A DNA stretch of 64,000 nucleotides, from the NCBI GenBank assembly GCA_016647705.1, contig CM028326.1, positions 40,853,546-40,917,545 of the forward strand, given 5' to 3'. Numbering within the stretch: position 1 is the stretch's first letter; each line of letters begins with the position of its first letter. The position numbers and the translations under genes are program-made. This stretch comes from Eucommia ulmoides (Eukaryota; Streptophyta; Magnoliopsida; Garryales; Eucommiaceae). Positions 36,131 through 47,119 of the stretch are shown piece after piece. The notes under the pieces were generated by a model. That model had not been told where the DNA came from. It was given only the letters and a program-made list of their open reading frames with translations, and ran no database searches.

Positions 36131-37349
36131 TGTAACTAAAAATATTTATAATATTTATCATATCTATATATTGAAACACAGTAACTAAAAAAGACATAAA
36201 AAAAAATAATCTAAATTTGATTAATCACCTACTAATTTGTAGTTCAACTTATATTATCACCCACTAAAATATACTTTGTACTAAAAATATGACTAACTTA
36301 TATTTTTATAGATCCGAGAAAGGGAAAGGCGCCGGTATGTGAAGAAGATGATGTTCTTGCCTTGACTCCAAGTCAAGAAAAAAAAGTTGTACCTTCAGTT
36401 TTAATCATCATTCAATCAGATGATAGATCTTTTGAACGAGCTAAACCTTAGAGACGACCACAAGGAATATTTATCCAAAACATCTTTTTGGCAAACATTT
36501 AGAGCCCTGATTGAGAAAGAAGTCACTCCACAATAGTGTAAAAAAAATGATCACCTAATTCTAGACATCATTTCTCGATATAATACCTATAAAAATGCAT
36601 TCAAAGTCGTTGGGAAGTACATCAGGCTTAATCCCTATGATGTGCGGCTCATATTTGGGATTAGGTATGGAATAGAAGTGATCAATAGCAACTACGGAAC
36701 GCGAGTGTTGTCAAATTTTGTAATCAGAAATAAACTAGAAGGCATACCAAAATTTACAATCCGCATGATCAATGAGATGACAAAAGACAAAGTAACGGGT
36801 ACAACACCACCTAGTGTTAGTGATGTTATCCGCCTACTATGCATGCATTTGTTTGCAACTTGTTTTTATGCAAACAAGGGACAATTTATTCCCTATGGCT
36901 TGGTCAAGTATGTGGATGACATTGACAAAATGACGACATACGCTTGGGCTGAGTTGATACATGAAAATCTGATGGCGTCTATTCGCTTGGACTACAGTAA
37001 TCCAGTAGCAGTGAAAGGATGTGTCTTTGTTCTCCCAGTAAGTACATATTCTAAAAAAAAAAAAAAAAGTCCTTAAATTGTCAAGTTGCTAAAAATATTA
37101 TTGTATTACAACATAAAATGCAATTTTGTTGAAAAAAAAAATGCAATATTGGTTGTGCGAGCATACGACAATACAAAGCCCAATTTCGGGAAGGCTGAGA
37201 GCAATTCCACGTTTCACAAAATGGAATCTAAAGAGATTAAACAAGAAGCTAAGGAAAGCAGGATTGCTCTATGTCACACCAAATCAGGTACCAGATCTCT
37301 GTTTGTCTCATATTCCTTGCAAAATACTAAAAAATGTAAAGTAGAAAAA

Positions 37350-38110
37350 GTCAAAACATGTAATTAAAAAATTTGAGAAACATGTAACTAAAAAAACTAT
37401 GTAACTTATTAGAGACAAGTAGCAAAAATATCAGTAAATTTACTTGAAAAAAATTATATAGAAATAGTATGGACATCAAAATAAAAAGTTTGAAACCATG
37501 TATACAATTACTAGACATGTAGCTAAAAAGTTTGAGAAACATGTAATGGAAAAAAAATGTAACTTATTAGAGACATGTGACAAAAATATCAATAAATTTA
37601 GTTGAAAAAAATTATTTAAAAATAAAACATATATACAATTACTAGACATGTAACTAAAAAGTTTGAGAAGTGTGTAATGAAGAAAATAAATGTAACTTAT
37701 TAGAGACATGTAACAAAAATATTAGTAAATTTAGTTGAAAAAAATTATTTAAAATAAGACATGTATACGATTTCTTGATATGTAATTAAAAAGTTTGAGA
37801 AACATGTAATGAAAAAAAAAATGTAACTTCTTAGAGACATGTAACAAAAATATCAGTAAATTTAGTTGAAAAAAAATATTTAAAAATAAAACATGTATAC
37901 GATTACTAGACATGTAACTAAAACGTTTGGGAAACATGTAACGGGAAAAAAAATATGTAACTTATTAGAGACATGCAAGAAAAATATCAGTAAATTTAGT
38001 TGACAAAAATTATTTAAAAATAAAACATGTATACGACTTCTAGATATGTAACTAAAATGTTCGAGAAACGTGTTGAAAAAAAATGTAACTTAATGGAGAC
38101 ATGTAACTAA
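37350..38110 (+). repeat. Second intronic tandem array, ~132-bp unit
   Basis: Units marked by AAAAGTTTGAGAAACATGTAA start near 37365, 37527, 37659, 37792, 37923 and 38057. Each also has TAACTTATTAGAGACATGTA and AATATCAGTAAATTTAGTTG. It fills an intron of the ULP1-type gene and shares the ACATGTAAC word with the first array, although the units differ. Confidence 0.85.
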
Positions 38111-38133
38111 AACACTTATATTTATGATTACAG

Positions 38134-38870
38134 GTTTTGTCGATTGAGGTATCTAAGAAATTGGGTGAAATTCAACAAGGAATTTGCAAACTGGTAGAGA
38201 AAAAGACAACTGAATATGATTCAGATATTGAGATAATAGAAAAGCCTAGTGCGAAGAAAAAAACAACTGATGATCCTCATGTCGGAAAAACTAGAAGAAA
38301 ATTAAGGAAATCGGTTCATCTACTAGATATACCTAGTTTTGATTTGGGGATTTCTGAATCTGACACTGGAGCGCCAAGGGTAGATCGAGAGAAAGAACAA
38401 CTCAAGGAAAGAATCCTGCATCTGACAGAACAGAATCAGGAGCTGAAAATGCAATGTTCCCAATCTGCTGAAAGGATTGAGGAATTCAATGGAGTTATTG
38501 AGGTGTTTGCTAAGAAACAAGACAAGTTGGAGAAAGAGATAATGGAGTTGAGTGTGCAGCTTGTCACTCAGCAATATCGTATTGAGCATCCATTGAGAGA
38601 GCACATCCAGGACCTCGATTGTTACTACAAACAGTTAGTGGCAAGAAAAGATAAAGAAATTGAGAGTTTGAAAGATCAACTTGCTGGACTTGGTGACAGA
38701 GAGCCAAATGTAAAGGTGAAAGAGTCCTTTGACGATGAAGAATTGTACATGCCAACAGCACATTTGGGTGCAACTTGTGACTTCAGACAAAGTCCAACAG
38801 AGGAATCTTTTGAGCAGAAACTACAGATTCAGGACAGAATGAAAAGAGACGCCCACGACAAATGGAATAT
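38134..38870 (+). other. Coiled-coil exon of the ULP1-type gene
   Basis: The longest open exon. It opens VLSIEVSKKLGEIQQGICKL, has a Lys-rich basic stretch (TRRKLRKS) and then a heptad-rich helix from about residue 90 to 190 (REKEQLKERILHLTEQNQEL, QDKLEKEIMELSVQLVTQQ). It probably mediates self-association. Part of the pseudogene at 34446-39940. Confidence 0.75.
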
Positions 38871-39940
38871 ACGGTTAGTCTGTATGCTGATTCAAGTGAG
38901 GATGGAAAAAGACTACTTATTCAAGAAGAAAGTATTGTTGCCGAGCCTTCAGACCGTAAACAGAAGGTGAAATCGAAAGATAAAAAAACTGGTGACCCAA
39001 ACTCTCTCATTAAACAAATCAAATCAAGATCACGGAAGCAAAAGGCACAAGAAGAAGAATGTGTATATAATAATCCCGTGAAAAGGAAAAAGACAAGAAA
39101 AGATGATGAAGAGAAAGTGGATGAACTCATGTAAGTGGACAGTTATCCAGTCCCTGATAAAGATCCCACAAAAATGCCATCAAAGCGGAAGAGTTTTGTT
39201 ACGCCGTTCATGGATGACGAGGACTGGATATTCATGCAGACCATTTATGATCTTGAACAATCAGGGTACTAATTTACATCTAACATACGTTTTTTTTTAC
39301 TAACTACATGTACTAATTACAGAAAATGTGAAAAATCCTGCAGGTGTTTTGTGTTTGGAGGTAAAGGAGTAAAAGCACAAGTGTCGTTGTATGATTTGTT
39401 TGGAATGCTCGTCGAATTAGAAGTTTCGAATTTTGTAAGTCATTAAAATGTCTCTAAATTCTAACATTTGATCAAAAACATTGCAGAAAATAATGAATGA
39501 CAATTCAACAAAATACTTCGAAGATTATTTCTATCCACAGTTGGTAAAAACTTTGAGCGAGGACTATAGATACATCCATTTCTTAATGAATTCTCCAGGA
39601 CGAAGTACAATAGAGAACCATTGGATGTTACTCGTTCTGGATATGCATGAAAATACATGGATATTATATAACTTGTTGCAACCCGTAAGCGAAAAACAAA
39701 AGATTGACTACTATTTCAGAGATGCAAGGAAATTGGTATGTTAAAAACATGGAACCGGTACACATTTGTTTAAATTTTTTATTTTTATTTTTTTTTATAT
39801 AGTTTCATTTATGTCTGTTTTTACAGAAATTGTTTGTTGAAGTATTTATTAAGAAACATCGAAACAAGGATGCATTAGACCCCAAGTCTGAATCTAGGAT
39901 GACATATGTCAAGAAAACTCCACAATAGCACCCCGACAGG

Positions 39941-40991
39941 TTAAAAAAAAACTTTTATTTTCTCTATATCCTAGTCTTCTTAGTGTGATAACACTAATTT
40001 TTTTTTAAAAAACACGTGTCCCTAGTTATATATTTGTAACTAGCGATTGGATTATTAATAGATTCTTTTAGTAATATATTTGTTAATTAAAAAATTAAAT
40101 TTTAATACAAAACACTATACCTAGTTACATGTATCTAGAATTTTGAACTACAAATTAAATCTAGTTACATGTACCTTGACCTCTTGTTTATTTTAATATA
40201 AAAATAAACACACTTATACATTTCAAAAAAGTGAAATGTGAAAAGACACTAAAACACACAATGCGTCATCACTGCAAAACCGATATGATGGACTTTTAAA
40301 TACACTGAAATACTAAAAAATATCTCTTCATATTTATATATTAAAAAAAATTAAACAAAACACGTGTCCCTAATTACAAGTAACAAAAAAAAACTCTAAA
40401 AGTTAATTAAAAAATAAATTTAAAATAAAATATAATAATTAAACATAATAATTACTTCTATAATTTAGTACAATTAAACCACTATACCTAGGTGTACCTA
40501 AAAATCTTGAACTAAAATTAAATCTAGTTACATGTAATCATATATAAACTTCCAATATATTTCCAAAATAAATAAATAAATGATAAAAAATAATAAAAAA
40601 ATGATTTAAATAAAAAATAATTTAAATTTAAAAATTACTCCTATGAATAATTTAATAATTCCAAAAAATGAATAATTTAACGATAATATACTTATATGTA
40701 AAATTAAAAAAAAAAAAATTATGTCTAGTTACATGTACCTAGAATGTGTAAATTGCATAGATTCTAGTTACATGTAATCATGATAAACGTATTTATTATT
40801 ATACAAAACGATATGATAGATGTTGTATGCACAATGAAGATTGTGAAAAACCTTTTTGTTTATCTATGCAAGAAAATGATTTTTATGCTACATGTAATCA
40901 TTGTTCTATCTAAAAAATCGACTATAAATATGTAATCGTCATCGTCCATGTTCATATCTTCTGCACAAAAACCTTCCAGAGCAAAAAACAA
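39941..40991 (+). other. AT-rich spacer, remains of the ULP1-type 3' end
   Basis: No coding sequence recognised. Scattered TAGTTACATGTA words recur (near 40120, 40160, 40530, 40730, 40770), the same motif family as the intronic arrays. The catalytic Cys exon expected here was not found. Confidence 0.5.
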
Positions 40992-41399
40992 ATGGAAAGC
41001 AAGTTTGAGGCGTACACAAAGACATGTTTATCAGAGTACAACCATTTCAGGAAGATGATAGAAGAACTAATGTGGAAACTGGGCGCAGCTCAGACAACCA
41101 ATCGGTCGATGAGACAAGAGAGAGATCAACCAATAAAAGAGGTAGAACATATGCGATGGAAAGTGGGAGCAACCCAAACACACTGTCGATGGATAAAGGA
41201 TGAGCGAGATCAAGCGATAAAAGAGAAAGAAAATATGTGGTAGAAACTGGGTACAGCGCAGTCAGAGTGTCGATGGATGAAAGATGAACGAGATGAAGCA
41301 CGACGACAAGCACACTGGCACGAGATAGATATCAAACTCCTCAAAGATGATGTTGACTTTTACAAGAATGTTCTCAAAAGACAAATCGCAAACAAGTAG
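40992..41399 (+). pseudogene. Small coiled-coil protein with three 28-residue repeats, one in-frame stop
   Basis: Starts MESKFEAYTKTCLSEYNHFR. Three tandem units follow: WKLGAAQTTNRSMRQERDQP..., WKVGATQTHCRWIKDERDQA... and (stop)KLGTAQSECRWMKDERDEA..., each 28 residues (84 bp), exactly four heptads. The first Trp codon of unit 3 is TAG at 41241-41243 instead of TGG. After it the frame stays open to AAC AAG TAG at 41399 (LLKDDVDFYKNVLKRQIANK). Full length would be 135 residues. It lies between the convergent ULP1-type and MURA genes, + strand. No family is recognised; it may be a detached 3' part of the ULP1-type gene or a separate accessory gene. Confidence 0.65.
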
Positions 41400-41464
41400 T
41401 ACCACATTTGTTTTTTGTCTTTTTAAGTTTTTATACGTATTTTGTTCTGTGAAAAAAACTACTT

Positions 41465-41466
<2 letters not shown>

Positions 41467-41507
<41 letters not shown>
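41467..41507. repeat. (AT)n microsatellite
   Basis: About 40 bases of TATATA between the coiled-coil gene and the MURA gene. Confidence 0.9.
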
Positions 41508-41509
<2 letters not shown>

Positions 41510-41718
41510 TATGTTTTATACTATAACCACATATGCCTAAAACATCTAAAAAAAAATGTTGCATGTTAAACAATGCACAAAAAAACGCAGATTTAAGTGA
41601 CATGTAACTAAAATTTATTTCAATTAAAATTGAAAACAAATGAAAAAACCAAGTAACACTTGGCTAAAAAATCAGAAACTGAAAAAAAAAATCAAAAAAA
41701 TGTAAAAACGTTATTCAA

Positions 41719-44282
41719 CTAAAGCGAAAGTTTGCACGTTTTCCTATTGTGTCTACCTATTCGACTACATCGACCACACTTACGCTCCTTCACCTCACTC
41801 CTTGAAGGGATTCTTTGTTTTTCCGGTTGTTTAGGTTACCTTCTTGATAAAGGTGGCAATATGACATACTTTATCTATTCAAAAATAGGTTTTTCCATTG
41901 TTGGCATTGGGTATATGCTTTTCAAATAACTCTCATGATAGAAACTACAGTGAAAGTAGTCTTTCACAAAACCATATACCAACAACCCGGCTCTCATAAT
42001 TGCTGCACAAGCATGCGAACACGTGAAGAAATTCAATTGCCTTAATTGACATGAACATTTTCTTCAATTTAGGTCAACATAAATAGAAGTGTGGCAGTGC
42101 ACTTCATAGACTCCTTCTGCGCCCTCGCTGACCAACCATTTTTCGACACTCACTTATATGCCGTGACAATTTCGCATCCCAATGAGGACATATAATTCCA
42201 CTTAAGCATAATGAATTATTCCTACGTTGAGACATTTGTTCCTTTAATGAAATCCTTATCTTGTCAACCATCATAATAATTGACATATGCCTGTAATTCC
42301 TAATCCATGCATTAAAAGACTTAGCCAAATTCGAGGACATCTCACCATACCTTGTGCCTCGAAAAAACGCTAGACTATATCTTTCTTTTGGCAACTCTTC
42401 TATAAACTTCTCCACCCGTGCTCCTCCTTGAACAATCATGTCATCATATGCAACATGGTATAATTTCAGAGTAACTGCATAAGCGCACTTAGATAATTTG
42501 GCAAAAAAAAATTCCTTTGTTTTGGTGGTATATCCACTCAATGCAACTTTTAAGTTCATTTTGAGATGGTGTAAATAAAACGCATGATAACAATGTGGAA
42601 AGACATTTTGGACTCCTTGAATAATGTCATTGTGCAGATAAGAAATAAATGTTATGATACGTTCCGCAGGTAATATAAGAGACAATTGTGTCAAAAACCA
42701 AAACCAATTATCATAATTTTCGGCATCAACAATGGCAAATGCAAGTGGAAACATGCCTAAAGAAATGAAAAACACAAAAATAACAGTAAAATCAAAATTT
42801 TTATAAATGTATACAAAACACAAAAAAAACATCATGAAAAAAGTAAACAAAAAATTAGATAAGAATAAGAAAAAAAAAAGTATAATGTGATTAAAATGGT
42901 ATAAAAAACTTATATTGTATTTTGTTAACAAATAAAAAAATATTAAAATAAATTATTGACATGTCACTAATATTACATGTTAAAAATGTAATATAAACTG
43001 TGACATGTTACAAACGAAGAGATACATGTCACTATTATTACAAATAACTGTTATTTAAGTGACATGTAACTAAAAAATGAGTTAAAAAATAAAAAATGTA
43101 AAAAATTAGATACATGTAACAGAAATGTGTTAATTTAAGTACCTTGATTGTAGTCTTTACACAAGAAGCAAGAAAAACTCATTTGTATCTACCAGTAAAA
43201 AATGTCCCATCTAGGAATAACATTGGGTGTATAAACTGAAATCCATGAATACACACCCATGGAAAGCAAAAAAAAAAAAAAAAAAAAAAAGGCTTAAAAC
43301 TATTTGTGTCACCTTCATACTCCAACAACAGGTAACTGTTTGGATTTGTTCTATTGCATGCTTCTACTTACCATCTCAATTGATCATATGCAGATACATG
43401 ATCCCCAAAAAGGTTGTCCCTCACCCTTTCAACTCCAAGCCAAGCAAGATTTTACGTAATATGAAGACCATAAGTTTTCTTGAACTCATGAATAATATCA
43501 ATAGGTCGTGTTTCATGTTTATCCTTGACAATTTCCAACAAACAATTAGCAACAACATTAGAACTCATCTTTTTGTTATTCACAGTTCTATATGCTGCAC
43601 CACATATATGTTCATTCAGCAACTCCTTTATCTTAAAAAATTCATTCAAAGTATCAGTACGCACGTGTATAAACCACTTGCAACCTCTTGTATCTCTAAA
43701 TGAATAATATGCAATGATATGAACTTTATCATTTTTTTTATACTTGTAACTAAATCCAATTTCAATCGAATACTTTCTCAAGACAGTACAAAATTCTTCT
43801 GCCCCACCTTTAAAACATTGACCCATACAATTAATACCTTTTGCCCACTCCAAAGATTGCAAGTACTTCTTCTCATGACGCCAAGAACAAGGCATCATAT
43901 CATCCTCCTCATCATCATAAATAGATAAACTTGATTCCCCTGATCCACTAGGACCACTACCTACTACATTACTTGAACCCCTACTAGATGTAGCACTAAA
44001 AACATATACAAGGATTATAGCATTGCCCTTTATTACAACTTCCACAAAATCAACACTTAACAATCTAATAAACACAATCATACCATCATTGTCATCTTGA
44101 TCGTATAGCATACAGTTTGGACGACCAGGCAGAGAATAATGCATATCACAAGAGATTGATGACAAGCTATTCCATTGACAGACAACATTTTCCACGAAAC
44201 TAACAAAATTCATCTCACTATCAATTTTCACAATTCCACTGTAATCCTTGTATTTGCACAAAACAATCGCCAAGTTTAACAT
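41719..44282 (-). pseudogene. MURA-type (Mutator) transposase of element 2
   Basis: Read on the - strand from MLNLAIVLCKYKDYSGIVKI (44282). An acidic linker precedes the MuDR DNA-binding region (KGINCMGQCFKGGAEEFCTV, then TRGCKWFIHVRTD, 43850-43620). The core has the first Asp in PMLFLDGTFFTGRYK (near 43200) and continues GMFPLAFAIVDAENYDNWFW (near 42770). The expected Glu position reads SSNLAKSFNAW, i.e. Lys. The SWIM finger is CSCQLRQLNFFTCSH near 42040-41995, and a C-terminal zinc knuckle is CGRCSRIGRHNRKTC (near 41780-41735). Stops occur near 43360, 43160 and 42060. The intron around 43140-42755 contains ACATGTAAC words. Inactive. Confidence 0.85.
42940..43140 (+). repeat. ACATGTAAC-rich intron segment of the MURA gene
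   Basis: GACATGTCACTA, TTACATGTTA, GTGACATGTAACTA and ATACATGTAACAG occur within 200 bp, the same word family as the ULP1-side arrays 5-8 kb away. Confidence 0.7.
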
Positions 44283-45199
44283 TTTATTTCTAAATGCAGA
44301 TATTGCTACAAGAAAACATACCACAAACATGTATGAAAAAACACAGAATTACAAATGTAACTAAACTTACTCTAAAAGTGGTAGAATGTATCAAGTTTTG
44401 CACTAAAATTTATAACATAAAAAAAACAAAACAAAAACAACACACAATTAAAATGTAACTAAAAAGTTACACTAAAACTAGTAGAATGTAACTAAATTTG
44501 CACTAAAGAGTTTCTAAGGTCAGAATACAGATCACACAATTAGTATGTAAACTAAAAGCTCACACTAAAACTGGTAGAATGTAAAAAAAATTCCACTAAA
44601 AAAATCTCAAACAGCTAAAGATCCGAACACTTACTTTAAAAAATCCAGAAAAAGGATCAAACACATCCACGAAAGTCAAAATCTATCGCGTTTATCAAAC
44701 ATATATATCACCTTACTAAAAGATTTTGTCCTATATGCAAAAAGACTTAAATATTCGATAATAATCAATCAAATACTTTACGAAAAAACATAGTCAATTT
44801 ATATCCCAAAAATTCAAGATCTAAGCAAATTTGCGTCATAAAAAAAACAACGATCAATCAACAAATCACTAAAAAAACAGTGTAAAAACAATATATGTTA
44901 CTTACATTCAATTCGCTAATCGTTAGTCGACCTCCTGAATCAATAGAATCCAAGATTTTCAAAACCCTAGCTTGCCGACGAACAAAATTACCGAAAATAG
45001 AAGCCAAAAACTTTGAAACTCAAACTATATAGAGGCGCGAATTCAAAATACAACGACTAAACGATCTCAAAGAACTATTCTCTACGCTCCAAGAATCATA
45101 CGTGAGCAGGCACGAGACTAAAACAGAGGAGAAAAATAGATTAAGGGACTAATTCTAAAACTAATCACGGATTAGACCCTATAATTAGGACTAATTGCC
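44283..45199 (-). promoter_or_regulatory. Upstream region of the element 2 transposase
   Basis: No other gene. 44340-44600 contains imperfect repeats of AATGTAACTAAA/CTAAAACTAGTAGAATG. 44930-45110 reads like a transcribed 5' leader on the - strand. Proposed right terminus at 45199. Confidence 0.4.
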
Positions 45200-45618
45200 A
45201 ATTTTTCCTTATTTTTTAATTTTATATTTAATATATTTTATGAAATTATGACAAAAATAATTTTAATTGTGTGAATTAAAATGAAAATTGTAATCTAGAA
45301 AATTATTAATGTCATGTAAAACTTTTAATGTTCATCACTCATATTTATTTTTAGAAAATAGTAAATAATAAGTAAATAAACTTCTAGAGTTTTTTTCAAA
45401 TGTTATAAGTTTTTTTCAATTAATAATTTTAAAATAATCTAATAGGAGTTTTTATGCTATTTAATAATTTATATTATTTATTTAAGATAATTGTTAGAGT
45501 ACTCTTTGAACACATAAAATTGAATAAATCATATGTAATTAATTTATGGAGAGAGATTTTTATTAAATGGTTGGAAAGAGAGAGGAGACGCAGAGATACG
45601 AACACATATAATTATTAA
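45200..45618. other. AT-rich intergenic DNA, nothing recognised
   Basis: Between the proposed right end of Mutator-like element 2 and the next TIR. No gene or repeat recognised. Confidence 0.4.
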
Positions 45619-45999
45619 GGCAAATTATAGTTTTGATCCTCTTGCTTGTAGCGTGTTTTTTAAGTGGCCCTCCAACTTTTTTTTTTTGCAATCAACCCCC
45701 CTAATTTGTAATTGTTATCCTAAGTGGCCCTTCAACTAGGATTAGTGGTAATTTTGATTGGAAAAATTACACTTTACTCCCAAATTTCGACTGAAAAAAT
45801 TACACTTTACCCGCATATACTTTAAGAAAGTAAAACTTCACTCTATGTACTATGAAACCCCACACTAAACACCCATTTATTTTATTTTATTTTATTTTTT
45901 GGTAGTTTTTATTTTTGTCTTTTATTATTATTATTTTTTTTGTGTGTGTTTTTGCCTCTTTTTTTTTGGTTTGTTTACTATTTTATTTTCACAAAATTC

Positions 46000-47119
46000 T
46001 AAAATGAGTTTGAGTCGCCCCGATTTTTCAAAAGGAAAAGAATATGAAATAATAAAGCGTAAATGAGAAGGGTTTTTTTGAAGTACTAGTTTTCTCAAAA
46101 AGTACTTAGGCCATTTTAAAATAAAGAGTCGTCAGCTAGTATTGGGTTTAAATCGTGTGCTAGGTCACCGATTTTTTTAAAAAACAATTTAAAAGACCTA
46201 AGTAAAATTAACAATTTCAAAGATTCATTTGAAAGAGTCCGGGAGTCAATTACGTTCAGGAAAACTATTAGGCACCCTAGGACGCCCATCCAAAAACGAT
46301 ACCTTATGTCCAATTAAGTCCGAAAGTTTTGTTTTATTTTGAAAATATTTTCTTTCTTATGAGATCTTTTTGGCATTTTCAAAAAATAAGATGAAATAAT
46401 ATTTTGGTATTTTTGGAATGTTCTCCTAGTACAACCCCTTATCAAATATTAAGTGATTTGACAAGAATAGTCCCCAAGGGTGATTTTATGTATGTTTCGG
46501 ATGAACTTCTTTAATTTAAGTGGGAAAATCAATCTAAATATTTTCTAATTGGTGCAAAAGTCAATATGCAAAGCGACGTGAAATATTATATTATTTTCTA
46601 TATAAATGTGATGTAATGAAATGCCAACTTTTCTAATTTGCACAATTAATTTTAAAAAGTTTTGATTTCACATTCTCTTAAATTCTATGGAGATTAGAAT
46701 TGAGAAAATGTCACAAAAACGAGTTTTGTCGAAATTAATTCCTCCAAAACTTAAGCAGGATCCAACGAAACGACTTACCGAAAGAATCGTTGAATTCTCC
46801 TTAAGGCTTGTAAGAATTAATTCTTACAAAACAACTTATTATTATTTTTTATTTTTTTATATTATTTTTTTTACTATGAATTTAAATGTAACAATAAATA
46901 GCAGGAATATTTAAAATAAAAAAGTAACTTATTATTTTTTGTTTTTGTATGAATTTAGGTATAGCAACGACTTAAAATAAAAAATAATAATTTTAAAAAA
47001 AATAGTAAAATAAAAATAAAAAGGGCATCCTTATCTCACGCTCGAATGCTAAGTCCAAAAGGAAAGTCTTGTCCCGGTGTTTTCATCGAATCATCGGATG
47101 ATTCTTATGGAACTAAATT
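46000..47119. repeat. Other LTR-like repeat split by the Copia-type element
   Basis: Sequence such as GAGTCGCCCCGATTTTTC, TGTGCTAGGTCACCGATTTT and GAGTCCGGGAGTCAATTACG resembles a common eudicot LTR family. The continuation is probably at 55434-55850 (with a TATTTATAGAG TATA-like box near 55650). No primer site or coding part was found, so a solo LTR is likely; limits are uncertain. Confidence 0.4.

Larger units (their letters stand above)
34446..39940 (+). pseudogene. ULP1-type (C48) SUMO-protease-like gene of Mutator element 2
   Basis: Exon 1 is 34446-34494 (MSSKNSGADSPSALQR), then a ~1.8-kb intron of tandem repeats. Exon 2 from 36312 to 37037 contains a frameshift near 36440 and a TAG near 36536. 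It encodes the helical region usual in element ULP proteins (KVVGKYIRLNPYDVRLIFGI, VSDVIRLLCMHLFATCFY). Further exons: about 37141-37289 (QYWLCEHTTIQSP), 38134-38870 with a coiled coil of about 100 residues, a frame change into 38862-39131, 39138-39266, 39344-39432, 39487-39735 and 39826-39940. The catalytic His-Asp segment is seen (NHWMLLVLDMHENTWILYN), but the gene stops at TPQ*HPD just before the expected Gln/Cys segment, so the nucleophile is lost. C48 enzymes cut SUMO-type conjugates; this one is dead. Confidence 0.82.
34061..45199. mobile_element. Mutator-like element 2 carrying ULP1-type protease gene and MURA transposase
   Basis: A + strand ULP1-type gene (34446-39940) and a - strand MURA transposase (44282-41719) converge, with a coiled-coil repeat gene between them. 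Plant Mutator elements with ULP1-like proteases (for example the Kaonashi group) are known. Proposed ends: GGCAATCGGTC at the left and the complement of GGCAATTAGTCC at the right, with AGTCCT/TTAGTCCC words repeated just inside each. Flanks GATTTTTGG and AATTTTTCC match poorly (6/9). The ends are therefore tentative, while the gene content is clear. Confidence 0.6.

Noticed and set aside
37749..37937. - strand membrane-like frames (also 37351-37709)
   Set aside because: The complement of the 132-bp intronic array; Phe/Leu/Ser richness comes from A-rich DNA.
34500..38110. Regularly spaced repeats that could be mistaken for a CRISPR array
   Set aside because: Units are tandem and contiguous with no unique spacers, and lie in introns of a plant transposon gene.
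43227..43928. + strand frames of 158 and 69 residues
   Set aside because: Opposite strand of the MURA pseudogene, which carries the recognisable domains.
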